Shown piece by piece: positions 1 to 8,385 of a stretch of DNA of 55,984 nucleotides (the stretch's first letter is position 1; the number at the start of each line of letters is the position of its first letter). Origin of the DNA: an uncultured cyanobacterium (lineage in GTDB: Bacteria; Cyanobacteriota; Cyanobacteriia; PCC-6307; Cyanobiaceae); assembly GCA_903917565.1 (NCBI GenBank), contig CAIXBB010000011.1, positions 1 to 55,984 of the forward strand. The letters are read 5' to 3'. Below the pieces are notes generated by a model, which saw only the letters and a list, made by a program, of their open reading frames with translations, ran no database searches and was not told where the DNA came from. The translations under genes and the position numbers were made by a program.

Positions 1-1
1 G

Positions 2-79
2 GCCAACCACGGTGTCTCCGGCGACGCCGGCGTCATCGCCAACAACTACATCGATTACGCCATCAGCGCCCTCGTCTGA
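2..79 (+). CDS. cpcA: Phycocyanin alpha subunit, C-terminal end (partial)
   Basis: The window opens inside a gene. The last 25 codons, ending in TGA, encode a tail with the pattern GDAG-IANNYIDYAISAL that matches the C-terminus of phycobiliprotein alpha chains. The phycocyanin alpha subunit carries a bilin and builds the rods of the phycobilisome on the thylakoid surface. Allophycocyanin alpha has a similar tail, but the lyase genes cpcE and cpcF directly downstream favour cpcA. The start and the chromophore cysteine lie outside the window. Confidence 0.85.
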   Translation, partial: ANHGVSGDAGVIANNYIDYAISALV

Positions 80-102
80 GCCGCCTCGGCCATCGATTGC
101 TC

Positions 103-130
103 AGGGTCCCCTCCGGGGACCCTTTTTTTT
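103..130 (+). terminator. Rho-independent terminator after cpcA
   Basis: A perfect 9-bp GC-rich stem (AGGGTCCCC / GGGGACCCT) with a 3-nt loop is followed by eight T residues, 24 nt after the cpcA stop. It sits between cpcA and cpcE. This would let the abundant phycobiliprotein subunits be expressed far above the lyase genes, with cpcE-cpcF reached by read-through or by their own promoter. Confidence 0.9.
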
Positions 131-197
131 GCCGGATCCCCTCTGGCCCAGGGGGTGGCAGCATTCCTTTGATTCCCTCCATCGAACGTTCAAGCCC

Positions 198-1007
198 ATG
201 GCCGGCGACGGTGAACCGATCAGTGAAGCCGAAGCCCTGGAGCAGCTTCGCCAGAAGGATGACCAATCCCGCCAGTACTACGCGGCCTGGTGGCTGGGTC
301 GCATGCGCAGCCGGCATCCGGAGGCCGTGCCCCTGCTGCTGGAGGCCCTCAGCCAGCGCCAGCCACGGGATGCCGGCGCCGGAGTGGAACACAATGCCGT
401 GGCCCGCAATGCCGCCAGGGCCCTGGGAAAGATCGCCGATGAGCGGGCGGTGCCCGAGTTACTGGCGGTTCTCGACGATGCCGACGACGGCCTGCGGGAA
501 GCCGCAGCCCGAGCCCTCGGCGAGCTTGGGGCGACGGCAGCAGTGCCGATCCTGACCCGGCGTCTGGCCAGCGGGCCCGACGTCGCCGGCGCCAACCGCA
601 GCGATAGCCCCCGGCTGCAGGAACCCTGTGAGGCGATGCTGGAAGCCCTGGGGACGATCGGGGTGGCCGAACCGGATGTCCTGACGGTGATCAAGCTTTT
701 CACCAGCCATGGGCGGCCCCTGGTCCGCAGTGCCGCCTGCCGGGCCCTGCTGCAGCTCACCGGGGAGACGGCCTGGGCCGACGAGCTGCTTCTGCTGCTC
801 CAGCACCCGCAGCTGCAGGTGCGCCGTGCGGCCCTGATGGATCTGGGGGCCTTGGGATGGCGACCCGCCCTCGATCCCATCCGGCGCACGTTTGCCGAGA
901 ACAGTCTCAAGCTGATCGCCCTGCGGGGCCTGGTGGAGCATGGCGCCGGCAGCGAGGCGGACAGCGATGATGAGGCCGTCCTGATGGCGATGGACGCCCT
1001 GCTGTGA
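198..1007 (+). CDS. cpcE: Phycocyanobilin lyase subunit CpcE
   Basis: This 269-residue protein is the alpha part of the CpcE/CpcF heterodimer, which attaches phycocyanobilin to the conserved cysteine of phycocyanin alpha. The N-terminus has the family pattern QYYAAWWLGRMRSRHPEA, followed by alpha-helical HEAT-like repeats (for example AVARNAARALGKIADERAVP) to the end. The length is normal for CpcE. The frame stays open upstream of the ATG at 198, but that ATG gives the usual CpcE N-terminus and the upstream part overlaps the terminator. The stop overlaps the cpcF start (GTGA), so the two subunits are probably translationally coupled. Confidence 0.9.
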   Translation: MAGDGEPISEAEALEQLRQKDDQSRQYYAAWWLGRMRSRHPEAVPLLLEALSQRQPRDAGAGVEHNAVARNAARALGKIADERAVPELLAVLDDADDGLREAAARALGELGATAAVPILTRRLASGPDVAGANRSDSPRLQEPCEAMLEALGTIGVAEPDVLTVIKLFTSHGRPLVRSAACRALLQLTGETAWADELLLLLQHPQLQVRRAALMDLGALGWRPALDPIRRTFAENSLKLIALRGLVEHGAGSEADSDDEAVLMAMDALL

Positions 1008-1669
1008 TGACGGCCGGAAGCGGAGATTCCCAGCGCGCGGCCGATCGGATCCGGGCCTTTGAGCAGGCCGGCAGTGCCGAGGAGCTCGTGGTGGCCACCC
1101 GCCGGCTCATCGCCTGCGACGACCCCCTGGCCACCGTGCCCCACCTGGTGCGTGTGCTGGGGTTCAACAATCCGGGTGCCGCCGTGGCCGCCGTGGATGG
1201 GCTGATCGCCCTGGGCCCGGCAGCCGTCGGGCCCTTGCTGGCCAATCTGGATGCCCACAACTATGGCGCCAGGGCCTGGGCCGTGCGGGCGCTGGCAGGC
1301 ATCGGCGACACCCGCGGGCTGGACGTGCTTGAAGATGCCCTGGCCACCGACGTCGGACCCAGCGTGCGTCGGGCCGCCGCCAGGGGGCTGGGGGCCCTGC
1401 GGCTGGAGACCCTTCCAGAGGAGGAGCGGGAACTGCTGCGTGAACGCTGCCTGGGAGCCCTTGAGAGCGGCCGCACAGACGGTGAGTGGGTGGTGCGCTA
1501 TGCCGTGGCCGTGGGCTTCGAGGGCCTGGCCCTGCCCCTGCTTCCGGCCCATCCCCACAGCGATAGGGCCGAGGCGAACCTGGCTCACCTGCTGGATCCC
1601 GAGCGGGAGGCCACGCTGGTGGTGCGGCTGCGCGCCGGTGTGGCCCTGAAGCGCCTGAACGCCCGATGA
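1004..1669 (+). CDS. cpcF: Phycocyanobilin lyase subunit CpcF
   Basis: This is the partner of CpcE in the heterodimeric lyase for phycocyanin alpha. The 221 residues are again built of HEAT-like helical repeats (LGFNNPGAAVAAVDGLIALG, YGARAWAVRALAGIGD). The ORF can start at GTG 1004, inside the cpcE stop, or at the next codon, ATG 1007. The next gene starts inside the cpcF stop (ATGA), so cpcE, cpcF and the phosphatase gene form an unbroken coupled unit. The assignment rests on repeat type, size and position after cpcE. Confidence 0.88.
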   Translation: MMTAGSGDSQRAADRIRAFEQAGSAEELVVATRRLIACDDPLATVPHLVRVLGFNNPGAAVAAVDGLIALGPAAVGPLLANLDAHNYGARAWAVRALAGIGDTRGLDVLEDALATDVGPSVRRAAARGLGALRLETLPEEERELLRERCLGALESGRTDGEWVVRYAVAVGFEGLALPLLPAHPHSDRAEANLAHLLDPEREATLVVRLRAGVALKRLNAR

Positions 1670-2196
1670 CCACCACCCCCCCTGAGCCACCCGCCCCCTC
1701 CAGCCTCGCCATGGCACGCCCCACCGGCATCCTGTTCGTCTGCCTCGGCAACATCTGCCGCTCCCCGGCCGCCGAGGGGGTCTTCCTGCATCTGATCGGG
1801 CTCCAGGGCCTGGAGGATGCCTTCACGGTGGATTCCGCCGGCACCGGCGACTGGCACGTGGGACGGTCCGCCGACGCCCGCATGCGCAGCGCCGCCTCCC
1901 GGCGGGGCATCGACCTGCCCAGCCGGGCCCGCCAGATCAGCACCGCCGACCTGAGCCGCTTCGATCACGTGCTGACGATGGACCGACAGAACCTGAAGGC
2001 GGTCAGAGGCCTGGCCGTGCAGGGGGAGGCCACGGCGCAGATCGGCCCCCTCACCCGGTACTGCCGTCGATACAGCATTGAAGAGGTGCCGGATCCCTAC
2101 TACGGCGGTGAGGAGGGCTTCGATCGGGTGCTCGATCTGCTGGAGGACGCCTGCGGCGGCCTGCTCGAGACCCTGCGGGCCGACCGGGCCTCCTAG
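1666..2196 (+). CDS. Low-molecular-weight protein tyrosine phosphatase
   Basis: The protein has 176 residues. After a Pro-rich leader of about 20 residues it shows the phosphatase loop C-x5-R as CLGNICRSP, the signature of the LMW-PTP family (Wzb/Etp/arsenate reductase fold). The general acid is in DPYYGG near the C-terminus. It would hydrolyse phosphotyrosine in the cytoplasm; the substrate is unknown. Its ATG overlaps the cpcF stop. Its TAG stop overlaps the convergent panC-cmk stop through a shared CTA(G), so there is no spacer at all between the two convergent genes. Confidence 0.9.
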   Translation: MTTTPPEPPAPSSLAMARPTGILFVCLGNICRSPAAEGVFLHLIGLQGLEDAFTVDSAGTGDWHVGRSADARMRSAASRRGIDLPSRARQISTADLSRFDHVLTMDRQNLKAVRGLAVQGEATAQIGPLTRYCRRYSIEEVPDPYYGGEEGFDRVLDLLEDACGGLLETLRADRAS

Positions 2197-3782
2197 GGGG
2201 CCCCGGAGGCTCCCGGACCCGGCCAGGCATCCTCGGGCACCCGCTCGCGGAACAGATCCACCAGGCGCTGGATCACAGCGTCGATGCCCAGGCCGTCGGT
2301 GACCAGCTCCACCGCATCATCCGCTTGCCGCAGGGGGGCCTCGGCACGACTGGAATCACGGTGATCCCGCTCGGCGATCTGGGCTTCCAGTTCCACCAGG
2401 GGCGGCACGACGAAGCCGCGCTGGGCCAGATCCGCCGCCCGGCGGCGGGCCCGCTCCGCGACCGTGGCCGTGAGGAACACCTTGCACTCCGCCTCCGGGA
2501 AGACGGCGGTGCCGATGTCGCGTCCTTCCGCCACCAGGGCGCCCCGCTGGCCCATGGCCTGCTGCTGGCGGGTGAGGGCCGCACGCACGCAGGCATGGGC
2601 CGCCACGGTGGACACCAGGGCGGTGACCTCAGGGCCGCGGATGGCCTCGCTCACCTCGTGGCCATTCACCCGCACCCGCTGCTCCCCAGCGGCATCGCTC
2701 TCGAGCTGCAGATCGAGGTCGTCGAGCAGGGGGGCGATGGCGGCGGGATCGGCCGGGTCCACCCCCTGGTGCAGCACCCACCAGGTGAGGGCCCGGTACA
2801 TGGCGCCGGTGTCGAGATAGAGGAGGCCCAGGCGGCGGGCGAAGGCCCGGGTGACGGTGCTCTTGCCCGCCCCGGCGGGGCCATCGATGGCGACGATCGG
2901 CGGACGGTTCATCAGAAAGACGTGGTCGATGAGCCGGGTGCTGCCGCAACGGGCGGTCGCGGCCAACAGGGAGATCCCATCGGCGCCGGTCACGGGGCTC
3001 AGGGTAGAGGGCTGCACGAGCTGCACGTACTCCACGGCCAGGCCCGCCTTCTCCAGGTCCCGGCGAACCGAGGCGGTCAGCCTCGACGGGCTGGCTGCGC
3101 CCCCGCCCCAGAGCGTGAGAGCCGCCCTGAGGGCGATCGGAAGGGCCGCCGCCCGATCGCGCTCGGTGGCGCTCAGGTAGCGATGGCGGGAACTGCAGGC
3201 CAGCCCATCGGCCTCCCGCACGGTGGCGCAGCCCTGCACCGTCACCGGCAGGGCCAGGTCGGCCACCACGCGGCGCAGGATCATGAGCTGCTGCCAGTCC
3301 TTCTCCCCGAGCAGAAGGCGATCGGGCCGCACCAGAGCCAGCAGCCGGCAGACCACGGTGGCCACACCCTCGAAATGGCCGGGCCGACCGGGACCGCAGA
3401 GCGACTGGAGCAGGGCGGCCGGGGGAACCACGCCGGTGAGCTGGGCGTCGCCGCCGGGGAACAACTCCGCCACCGAGGGGGCAAAGAGGGCCTCGGCACC
3501 GGCCGCCTCTGCCAGGGCGGCATCCGCGGCCAGATCCCTGGGGTAGCGGGCGAAATCCTCGGACGGTCCGAACTGGAGCGGATTGACGAACACGCTGAGC
3601 AGCACCACGGGCCGGCCGGCCGGCACGGCTTCGGAAGCCCGCCGCAGCAACTGCCGGTGGCCTGCGTGCAGGCTGCCCATGGTGGGGACGAAGTGGAGCG
3701 GCCGGCCGGCCTGCTCGCGGCGCCAGTCGCTCAGGTCGGCCCTGGTCTGAAGCAGTTGCACCGGCACAAAACAAAAGCCCAT
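2193..3782 (-). CDS. panC/cmk: Bifunctional pantothenate synthetase / cytidylate kinase
   Basis: This is a cyanobacterial two-enzyme fusion of up to 529 residues. The N-terminal half is PanC, which joins pantoate and beta-alanine with ATP; it has FVPTMGSLHAGH at about residues 31-42. The C-terminal part from about residue 295 is CMP kinase, with the P-loop IAIDGPAGAGKST, then YLDTGAMYRALT and EGRDIGTAVFP. The ATG at 3782 lies inside the terminator hairpin of the upstream gene rlpA. In-frame GTG codons at 3767 or 3761, just after the T-tract, are alternative starts. Fusion of these two enzymes is well known in cyanobacteria. Confidence 0.93.
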   Translation of the reverse strand: MGFCFVPVQLLQTRADLSDWRREQAGRPLHFVPTMGSLHAGHRQLLRRASEAVPAGRPVVLLSVFVNPLQFGPSEDFARYPRDLAADAALAEAAGAEALFAPSVAELFPGGDAQLTGVVPPAALLQSLCGPGRPGHFEGVATVVCRLLALVRPDRLLLGEKDWQQLMILRRVVADLALPVTVQGCATVREADGLACSSRHRYLSATERDRAAALPIALRAALTLWGGGAASPSRLTASVRRDLEKAGLAVEYVQLVQPSTLSPVTGADGISLLAATARCGSTRLIDHVFLMNRPPIVAIDGPAGAGKSTVTRAFARRLGLLYLDTGAMYRALTWWVLHQGVDPADPAAIAPLLDDLDLQLESDAAGEQRVRVNGHEVSEAIRGPEVTALVSTVAAHACVRAALTRQQQAMGQRGALVAEGRDIGTAVFPEAECKVFLTATVAERARRRAADLAQRGFVVPPLVELEAQIAERDHRDSSRAEAPLRQADDAVELVTDGLGIDAVIQRLVDLFRERVPEDAWPGPGASGAP

Positions 3783-3803
3783 CCGCCAGATTGGCTGATG
3801 GGC
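3768..3803 (-). terminator. Terminator of rlpA, overlapping the panC start
   Basis: Read on the minus strand, GCCCATC pairs with GATGGGC, with a further inner stem GCCA/TGGC around ATC. A T-rich tract (TTTTGTTTT) follows. The structure lies 38 nt after the rlpA stop. The hairpin contains the ATG annotated for panC-cmk, so panC expression may depend on read-through or on a start just downstream. Confidence 0.75.
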
Positions 3804-3840
3804 CGAAAGGAAGGAAGCCGGACGCCACCGGGGGTGGAGC

Positions 3841-4335
3841 TCAGGGCAGCACTTCGAGCTTCACCTGAGCGACGCCACTGGCGGTGAGGCCCAGTTCATG
3901 GGCGGCTCCATGGGCCAGATCGATCAAGCGGCTGGTATGGAAAGGACCACGGTCATTGATGCGCACCACGACGGAACGACCGTTCCAGAGGTTGGTGACG
4001 AGCACCTTGGTGCCGAAAGGCAGGGTGCGGTGGGCGGCGGTGAGGGTGCCGGGGCGAAGGACCTCTCCACTGGCGGTGCGGTTGCCGAAGAAACCGGGTC
4101 CGTACCAGCTGGCCTTGCCTGTGGTGACCTCACCGGCGGAGGCGATCAGATTGCTCGCCGTGGGCACGGTGCGGATCTCGTCGACGAAGCGGTCCCAGCT
4201 GGAGGGGAAGTCGGCGGGGCGGATGGCAACGGAACTCCCAGGGGCCTGCTGGGCAGTAAGGGAGCCGGCCTGGGCCGGGGCGATGCTGCTGGTGAAGAGG
4301 AGGGCGGCGGCGCCCAGGAGTTGAGTGACTCGCAT
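3841..4335 (-). CDS. rlpA: RlpA-like exported double-psi beta-barrel protein
   Basis: The 164-residue protein has a clear signal peptide (MRVTQLLGAAALLF, cleavage near AQA). Its C-terminal half is the RlpA double-psi beta-barrel: GKASWYGPGFFGNRTASGE, then FGTKVLVTNLWNGRSVVVRI and the conserved NDRGPF. RlpA proteins act on peptidoglycan, in some bacteria as lytic transglycosylases. No SPOR domain is present, as is usual for short cyanobacterial versions. The ATG at 4335 was chosen because it begins directly at the signal peptide; the frame is open to 4413. Confidence 0.85.
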   Translation of the reverse strand: MRVTQLLGAAALLFTSSIAPAQAGSLTAQQAPGSSVAIRPADFPSSWDRFVDEIRTVPTASNLIASAGEVTTGKASWYGPGFFGNRTASGEVLRPGTLTAAHRTLPFGTKVLVTNLWNGRSVVVRINDRGPFHTSRLIDLAHGAAHELGLTASGVAQVKLEVLP

Positions 4336-4761
4336 GACAATCGGAAGACTCCGGCTGAGCACGACATCAAGAAATGAAGACTTCCGATGACTGCATTCGG
4401 GCGTTGACGACAACCAAACCTGAAGCGGTGGTGACTGAGTCGAACGTGGCCGAATTGGCCTGGCGAATTCCTTACAGAAATTGACGACCCCGGAAAACTA
4501 TCCGAAGCACGCGGGGCTCTAAGACGCTGCAAACCGGGCTCTGGACCGATCAGTTTTCTTCATCTTTGCCACCCTTCCAGGCGTCCACTGGCCTGACTGG
4601 CCCACCGGCGCTAGCGAAACATCAGTGGATTTGATCAATGGCATAAGTCCAGGCGATGGGAGCATGGGCCAATGCCAGAATCGTCCATGCCTGGGGGCGC
4701 TCCAGGCGGTCCCGGCGGCCCCGTGCCGATGCAGGATCGATGCAGCGCTGACCCTTGCCCC
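4336..4761. other. Intergenic region between divergent rlpA and purM
   Basis: About 430 nt lie between the two divergent starts. Frames crossing it look like shadows with no family resemblance. It is more AT-rich than its surroundings around 4340-4500, as expected for promoters of both genes. I cannot assign a specific -35/-10 pair or operator. The purM frame is open upstream to 4672, but that extension lacks PurM-like residues. Confidence 0.5.
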
Positions 4762-5796
4762 ATGGACTACCGCTCTGCCGGCGTGGACGTCGCCGCCGGC
4801 CGCGCCTTCGTGGAACGCATCAGAACCAGTGTCGAGACGACCCGACGGCCGGAGGTGGTCGGCGGACTGGGGGGCTTCGGCGGGCTCTGCCGACTGCCGG
4901 CGGGGATGAAACGTCCCCTGCTGGTGGCCGGCACCGACGGGGTGGGCACCAAGCTTGAGCTCGCCCAGGCCCATGGCGGCCACCACGGGGTGGGCATCGA
5001 CCTGGTGGCCATGTGCGTCAACGACGTGATCACCAGCGGCGCGGACCCGCTGTTCTTCCTGGATTACATCGCCACCGGCAAGCTTGGCCCCGAGGCCATG
5101 ACCGAGGTGGTGGAAGGCATCGCCGACGGTTGCCGCCAGAGCGGCTGCGCCCTGCTGGGGGGCGAAACCGCCGAGATGCCGGGCTTCTACGGCACCGGCC
5201 GCTACGACCTGGCCGGGTTCTGCGTGGCTGTGGTGGAAGAAGAGGAAAGGATCGACGGTGCGCGGGTGAGCGCGGATGACCGGATCGTGGCCGTGGCCAG
5301 CAGCGGGGTCCACAGCAACGGCTTCAGCCTGGTGCGGCGCATCCTGGAGGCCGAAGCCGTCGACGCCGGCACGCCGTTGCCGGAAACCGGCCAGGGGCTG
5401 ATCGAGGCCCTGCTCACCCCCACATTTCTCTATGCAGCCCTGGTGAAGGACCTGCGCCGATCGGGGCTGCCGCTCCATGCCATGGCCCACATCACCGGTG
5501 GCGGGCTGCCGGAGAACCTGCCCCGCTGCCTGCCTCTGGGGGTCCATGCGGTGATCGACCCCGACAGCTGGGAGCGCCCGCCCCTGTTCCGCTGGCTGCA
5601 GGAGCGGGGGCAGGTGCCGGAGGCCGATCTGTGGAACACCTTCAATCTGGGGGTCGGTTTCTGCCTGGTGGTGCCGCGGGCGGCCTCACCTGGCATCATC
5701 GATCTCTGCCGCTCCTCGGGCCATCAGGCCTGGGAACTCGGCAGGGTCGCGGCAGGCGACCCGGGGGAGCACCCCCTGGCCGGATTGCCGCACTGA
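4762..5796 (+). CDS. purM: Phosphoribosylformylglycinamidine cyclo-ligase (AIR synthetase)
   Basis: This is the fifth step of purine synthesis: ATP-dependent closure of FGAM to AIR in the cytoplasm. The 344 residues have the normal PurM length. The N-terminus [20 protein letters not shown] is typical. The ATP-binding core [12 protein letters not shown], the segment [11 protein letters not shown] and a C-terminal [13 protein letters not shown] are all present. The ATG at 4762 gives the canonical start; an earlier ATG at 4672 would add 30 residues without family resemblance. Confidence 0.95.
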   Translation: MDYRSAGVDVAAGRAFVERIRTSVETTRRPEVVGGLGGFGGLCRLPAGMKRPLLVAGTDGVGTKLELAQAHGGHHGVGIDLVAMCVNDVITSGADPLFFLDYIATGKLGPEAMTEVVEGIADGCRQSGCALLGGETAEMPGFYGTGRYDLAGFCVAVVEEEERIDGARVSADDRIVAVASSGVHSNGFSLVRRILEAEAVDAGTPLPETGQGLIEALLTPTFLYAALVKDLRRSGLPLHAMAHITGGGLPENLPRCLPLGVHAVIDPDSWERPPLFRWLQERGQVPEADLWNTFNLGVGFCLVVPRAASPGIIDLCRSSGHQAWELGRVAAGDPGEHPLAGLPH

Positions 5797-5914
5797 GCCG
5801 CACTGAAGCGACTCCGGCCCTGATCCACCCGCTTTCCCTAGGGTCGTCAGCGTCATTTCCGCCACGACCAGGCCCCCTTTCGCTCCCAAGACGCTCCGAA
5901 GATTTCGTTGCCCG

Positions 5915-6580
5915 ATGTTCGATACCTCCAGACGCATCACCCGCCGCCGCAGTTCGGCGGGCCCGATCCCGCCCCAGCGCCCCCAGCAGCCGCGTCCCCG
6001 CCTGCGGGATGGCGCCGCCTTGGTTCAGCCACGTGAGGGCACCGGTGGCCAGCGGCCGACCTTCCTGACCCTGCGAGACCACGGCAAGGTCTACGTGGCC
6101 GACCTGCCCCGCCTCTCGGACGGCCAGCTCACCCATATCAATAAGGAAGCCCAGGACGTCCTCGACAGCCTCAACCGCCGCCTGCAGGAACTCGAGACCC
6201 AGACCTTCCTGAGTGAAGCCGACCAGGACACCCGAATCAGGGCCACCACCAAGCGGGACATCACCCAGCGGTTTCTCAACTCGATCGCCCAGGAGCAGGA
6301 ACTGCGGCGCTCCAACCCGGTGCTGCGGGCGGCCGCGGGCGAATCCCTTGCCCGCGCCTTCCTGGAACTGGCCCGCCACCGGCTGCCAGGCTCCACCTTC
6401 GACTCCCTGCTTCAGGAAGCACTCAGCGCCTGCGGCCCCGGCGAAGACGGTGCCCTGGGCGGGGAACCGGCCGACCCCCAGGTCGTCCGGCTGCTGCAGC
6501 GGGCCGAGGCCCCCCAGCCACGGCCGGCGGCCCTGCCGGTGGTGCTGAGTCCCGATCCGGCCGACGCCCTCAGCGCCTGA
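5915..6580 (+). CDS. Conserved hypothetical protein, helical
   Basis: I do not recognise a named family in this 221-residue protein. The first 50 residues are basic, Pro-rich and probably disordered. Residues 50-85 (PTFLTLRDHGKVYVADLPRL) could form a small beta unit. The rest is strongly helical and charged, with possible coiled coil around NRRLQELETQTFLSEADQD. No signal peptide or membrane segment is visible. The length, codon usage and a clean ATG support a real gene. It lies between purM and a convergent reductase gene. Confidence 0.7.
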   Translation: MFDTSRRITRRRSSAGPIPPQRPQQPRPRLRDGAALVQPREGTGGQRPTFLTLRDHGKVYVADLPRLSDGQLTHINKEAQDVLDSLNRRLQELETQTFLSEADQDTRIRATTKRDITQRFLNSIAQEQELRRSNPVLRAAAGESLARAFLELARHRLPGSTFDSLLQEALSACGPGEDGALGGEPADPQVVRLLQRAEAPQPRPAALPVVLSPDPADALSA

Positions 6581-6585
6581 GGCCT

Positions 6586-7587
6586 TCAGCCGCTCTGAAA
6601 CGGGTTGGCCGGCATGCGCCCTTCACACCGCTGCGCCATTCGGTCCAGATCCCGTCGTTCCTCGTCATCAAGGCACCAGGTGGCGGCCGCGGCCGCCGCT
6701 TCGGCCTGTTCGACGCGGCGCAACCCCACCAGGGGCAGGGCGCCATGGGCCCGGCACCAGTTGATTGCCACGGCCGCCATCGGGGCGTCGTGGGCGCGGG
6801 CGATCCGCTCCATGGTCTGCAGCAGGGGCTGGATGCGGGGCCGCAACCGACGGAACAGCAGGCCCCGCGGCCCGGGGGGCAGGCCCTGGCCCTCCCCCGG
6901 TGGCCGGCTCAGCAGACCAAGGGCCAGGGGGCTGTAGGCCAGCAGCTCGATGCCCAGCTCCCTGCAGACCGTCGCCACCCCATCGGCCGCGAGCGCATCG
7001 GGCGCCAGCAGCGACAACTGCACCTGCAGGCTGGACAGCCGCAGCCCCCGTCGGGCCAACCGTTCGTGCACCAGGCGCAACCGGCGAGGGCCCAGGTTGG
7101 AGACCCCCAGGCTGCCCACCCGGCCCTGCTCGACCAGATCCGCGAGTCCCTCCAGCAGGGCCCCCTCCTGCCAGGGGGCGTAGCGGGCCGTGCTCCAGTG
7201 CAGCTGGACCCGATCAAGATGGCCCCTCAACCGCCGCCGGGACTCCTCGAAGGCCCTCTCGAACCCCCGGCGGCCCAGGCGCCAGGGGAAGGGGGCCAGC
7301 TTGGTGGCCACGGTGAGCCCCTGACGCCGGGCCGGCGGCAAGGCCTCGACGAAGCCGCCCAGGAGCGACTCGCTGCGTCCCCCGAAGCGACCCGTGCCGT
7401 AGGAATCGGCCGTATCGAAGACGGTCAGTCCCAGATCCACCGCCCGGAGGAAGCAGGCGGCCAGGGCCTCGTCCTGGGCAGGGTCGTAGCCCCAGAGGAA
7501 CTGATTTCCCCAGGCCCAGGTGCCGACCCCGACCCCGGTGACGCCCGACGGCGCAGGCACGGACAAGGGGTTGGCAGGATCGGCCAA
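6586..7587 (-). CDS. Aldo/keto reductase
   Basis: This is an NADPH-dependent oxidoreductase of the AKR (TIM-barrel) superfamily. It shows the strand GVGTWAWGNQFLWGYD, the catalytic Asp/Tyr region VFDTADSYGTGRFGGRSE, the Lys strand LTVATKLAPFPWR, the His-containing strand VQLHWS and a C-terminal cofactor helix. The substrate is unknown. The start is uncertain. The frame is open to an ATG at 7662, but that would overlap the divergent gene at 7651. I chose TTG 7587; GTG 7560 is also possible. Confidence 0.82.
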   Translation of the reverse strand: MADPANPLSVPAPSGVTGVGVGTWAWGNQFLWGYDPAQDEALAACFLRAVDLGLTVFDTADSYGTGRFGGRSESLLGGFVEALPPARRQGLTVATKLAPFPWRLGRRGFERAFEESRRRLRGHLDRVQLHWSTARYAPWQEGALLEGLADLVEQGRVGSLGVSNLGPRRLRLVHERLARRGLRLSSLQVQLSLLAPDALAADGVATVCRELGIELLAYSPLALGLLSRPPGEGQGLPPGPRGLLFRRLRPRIQPLLQTMERIARAHDAPMAAVAINWCRAHGALPLVGLRRVEQAEAAAAAATWCLDDEERRDLDRMAQRCEGRMPANPFQSG

Positions 7588-7650
7588 GACGTTCGCGACG
7601 CTCTCGCTGTGTTGCCATGATCGATCCGAACCGTCCCGAAGGGACACGCG

Positions 7651-7836
7651 ATGACCAGCCATCCGGGCGTCCGGCCGCCGCTTTCTCCCGCCGGAGCCGA
7701 CGCCAACGTGACGCCTGCTGGCGCGAGCGCCCCCCCCGGGCCTGGCCCCGAGCCGCTGCTCTGCTCCCACTGCGGCCGAACCGCCAGCAACGGGATCAGC
7801 TGCCAAGGCCACTGCGTTGCCGATTCGGGCTATTGA
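7651..7836 (+). CDS. Small cysteine-motif protein (zinc-knuckle-like)
   Basis: The protein has 61 residues. A Pro/Ala-rich N-terminus is followed by the compact C-terminal motif CSHCGRTASNGISCQGHC, which ends VADSGY. The four cysteines (C-x2-C ... C-x3-C) could bind a metal. I recall similar short proteins annotated as hypothetical in marine picocyanobacteria, but I cannot verify this here. Its TGA overlaps a TTG that could start the next gene (TTGA), which suggests coupling. Its function is unknown. Confidence 0.65.
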   Translation: MTSHPGVRPPLSPAGADANVTPAGASAPPGPGPEPLLCSHCGRTASNGISCQGHCVADSGY

Positions 7837-8363
7837 AGCTTCAGCCCTGCCGAGGACGTCGGGCGGGCCTGGCGCTGCTGCTGGCCCTGGCTGGTCCGTT
7901 GGCGGCCCTGGAGGCCCAGGACCTGCCCGGCGAGGATTTCGGCCGGTGGGAAGGGAGCCTGCGCCGCTGCCGCATCGTCAGCACCTCCAGCCTGGTCCCG
8001 CCACAGCCGCCGACCACCTGCCAGCTGCTGCGGCTGGATCAGCAGATGGAGGGTCTGCTCACCGTCCGGTTTCTGCAGCCTGGCGGCAGCGGCGCATTTC
8101 TGGATCGCCAGCTGGTCTTCGCTGGGGTGCTGGCGGAAGGATCCAGGGGCATGCGGTGTCAAGGAAGCCGCTGCGAGCCGCGCTGGCCCCTGCGGCTGCG
8201 GGTGAGTGCCGTGGGCCAGGCGGGCTTCGGCGAGGCCACGGCGGCCATGGGGCTGACCAGGGCCCAGCTCGCCAGCGGGCATTGCCAGCTGGACGCACGC
8301 TCCTTCCGCTGTGAGGCCGTCGGTCCGGAAGGACGGCAGTGGCAAGCGGAAGCCTCCCCCTGA
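7833..8363 (+). CDS. Putative exported protein of unknown function
   Basis: This protein of about 176 residues probably starts at TTG 7833, overlapping the previous stop by 4 nt. That gives a basic N-terminus (KLQPCRGRRAG), a hydrophobic stretch (LALLLALAGPLAAL) and an Ala-rich cleavage region, so a signal peptide is likely. The mature part is beta-rich, with cysteine pairs (RCRIV, TCQLL, MRCQGSRCEPRW, GHCQL, FRCEA) that may form disulfides in the periplasm. The frame is open further upstream, but that part overlaps the cysteine-motif gene. No known family is recognised. Confidence 0.6.
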   Translation: MKLQPCRGRRAGLALLLALAGPLAALEAQDLPGEDFGRWEGSLRRCRIVSTSSLVPPQPPTTCQLLRLDQQMEGLLTVRFLQPGGSGAFLDRQLVFAGVLAEGSRGMRCQGSRCEPRWPLRLRVSAVGQAGFGEATAAMGLTRAQLASGHCQLDARSFRCEAVGPEGRQWQAEASP

Positions 8364-8385
8364 GAGAGGCCGCGGCCTGGGCGGG

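Noticed and set aside
278-1717. Long minus-strand open frame across cpcE and cpcF
   Set aside because: A GC-rich shadow frame. It has no family resemblance and the plus strand encodes the lyase.
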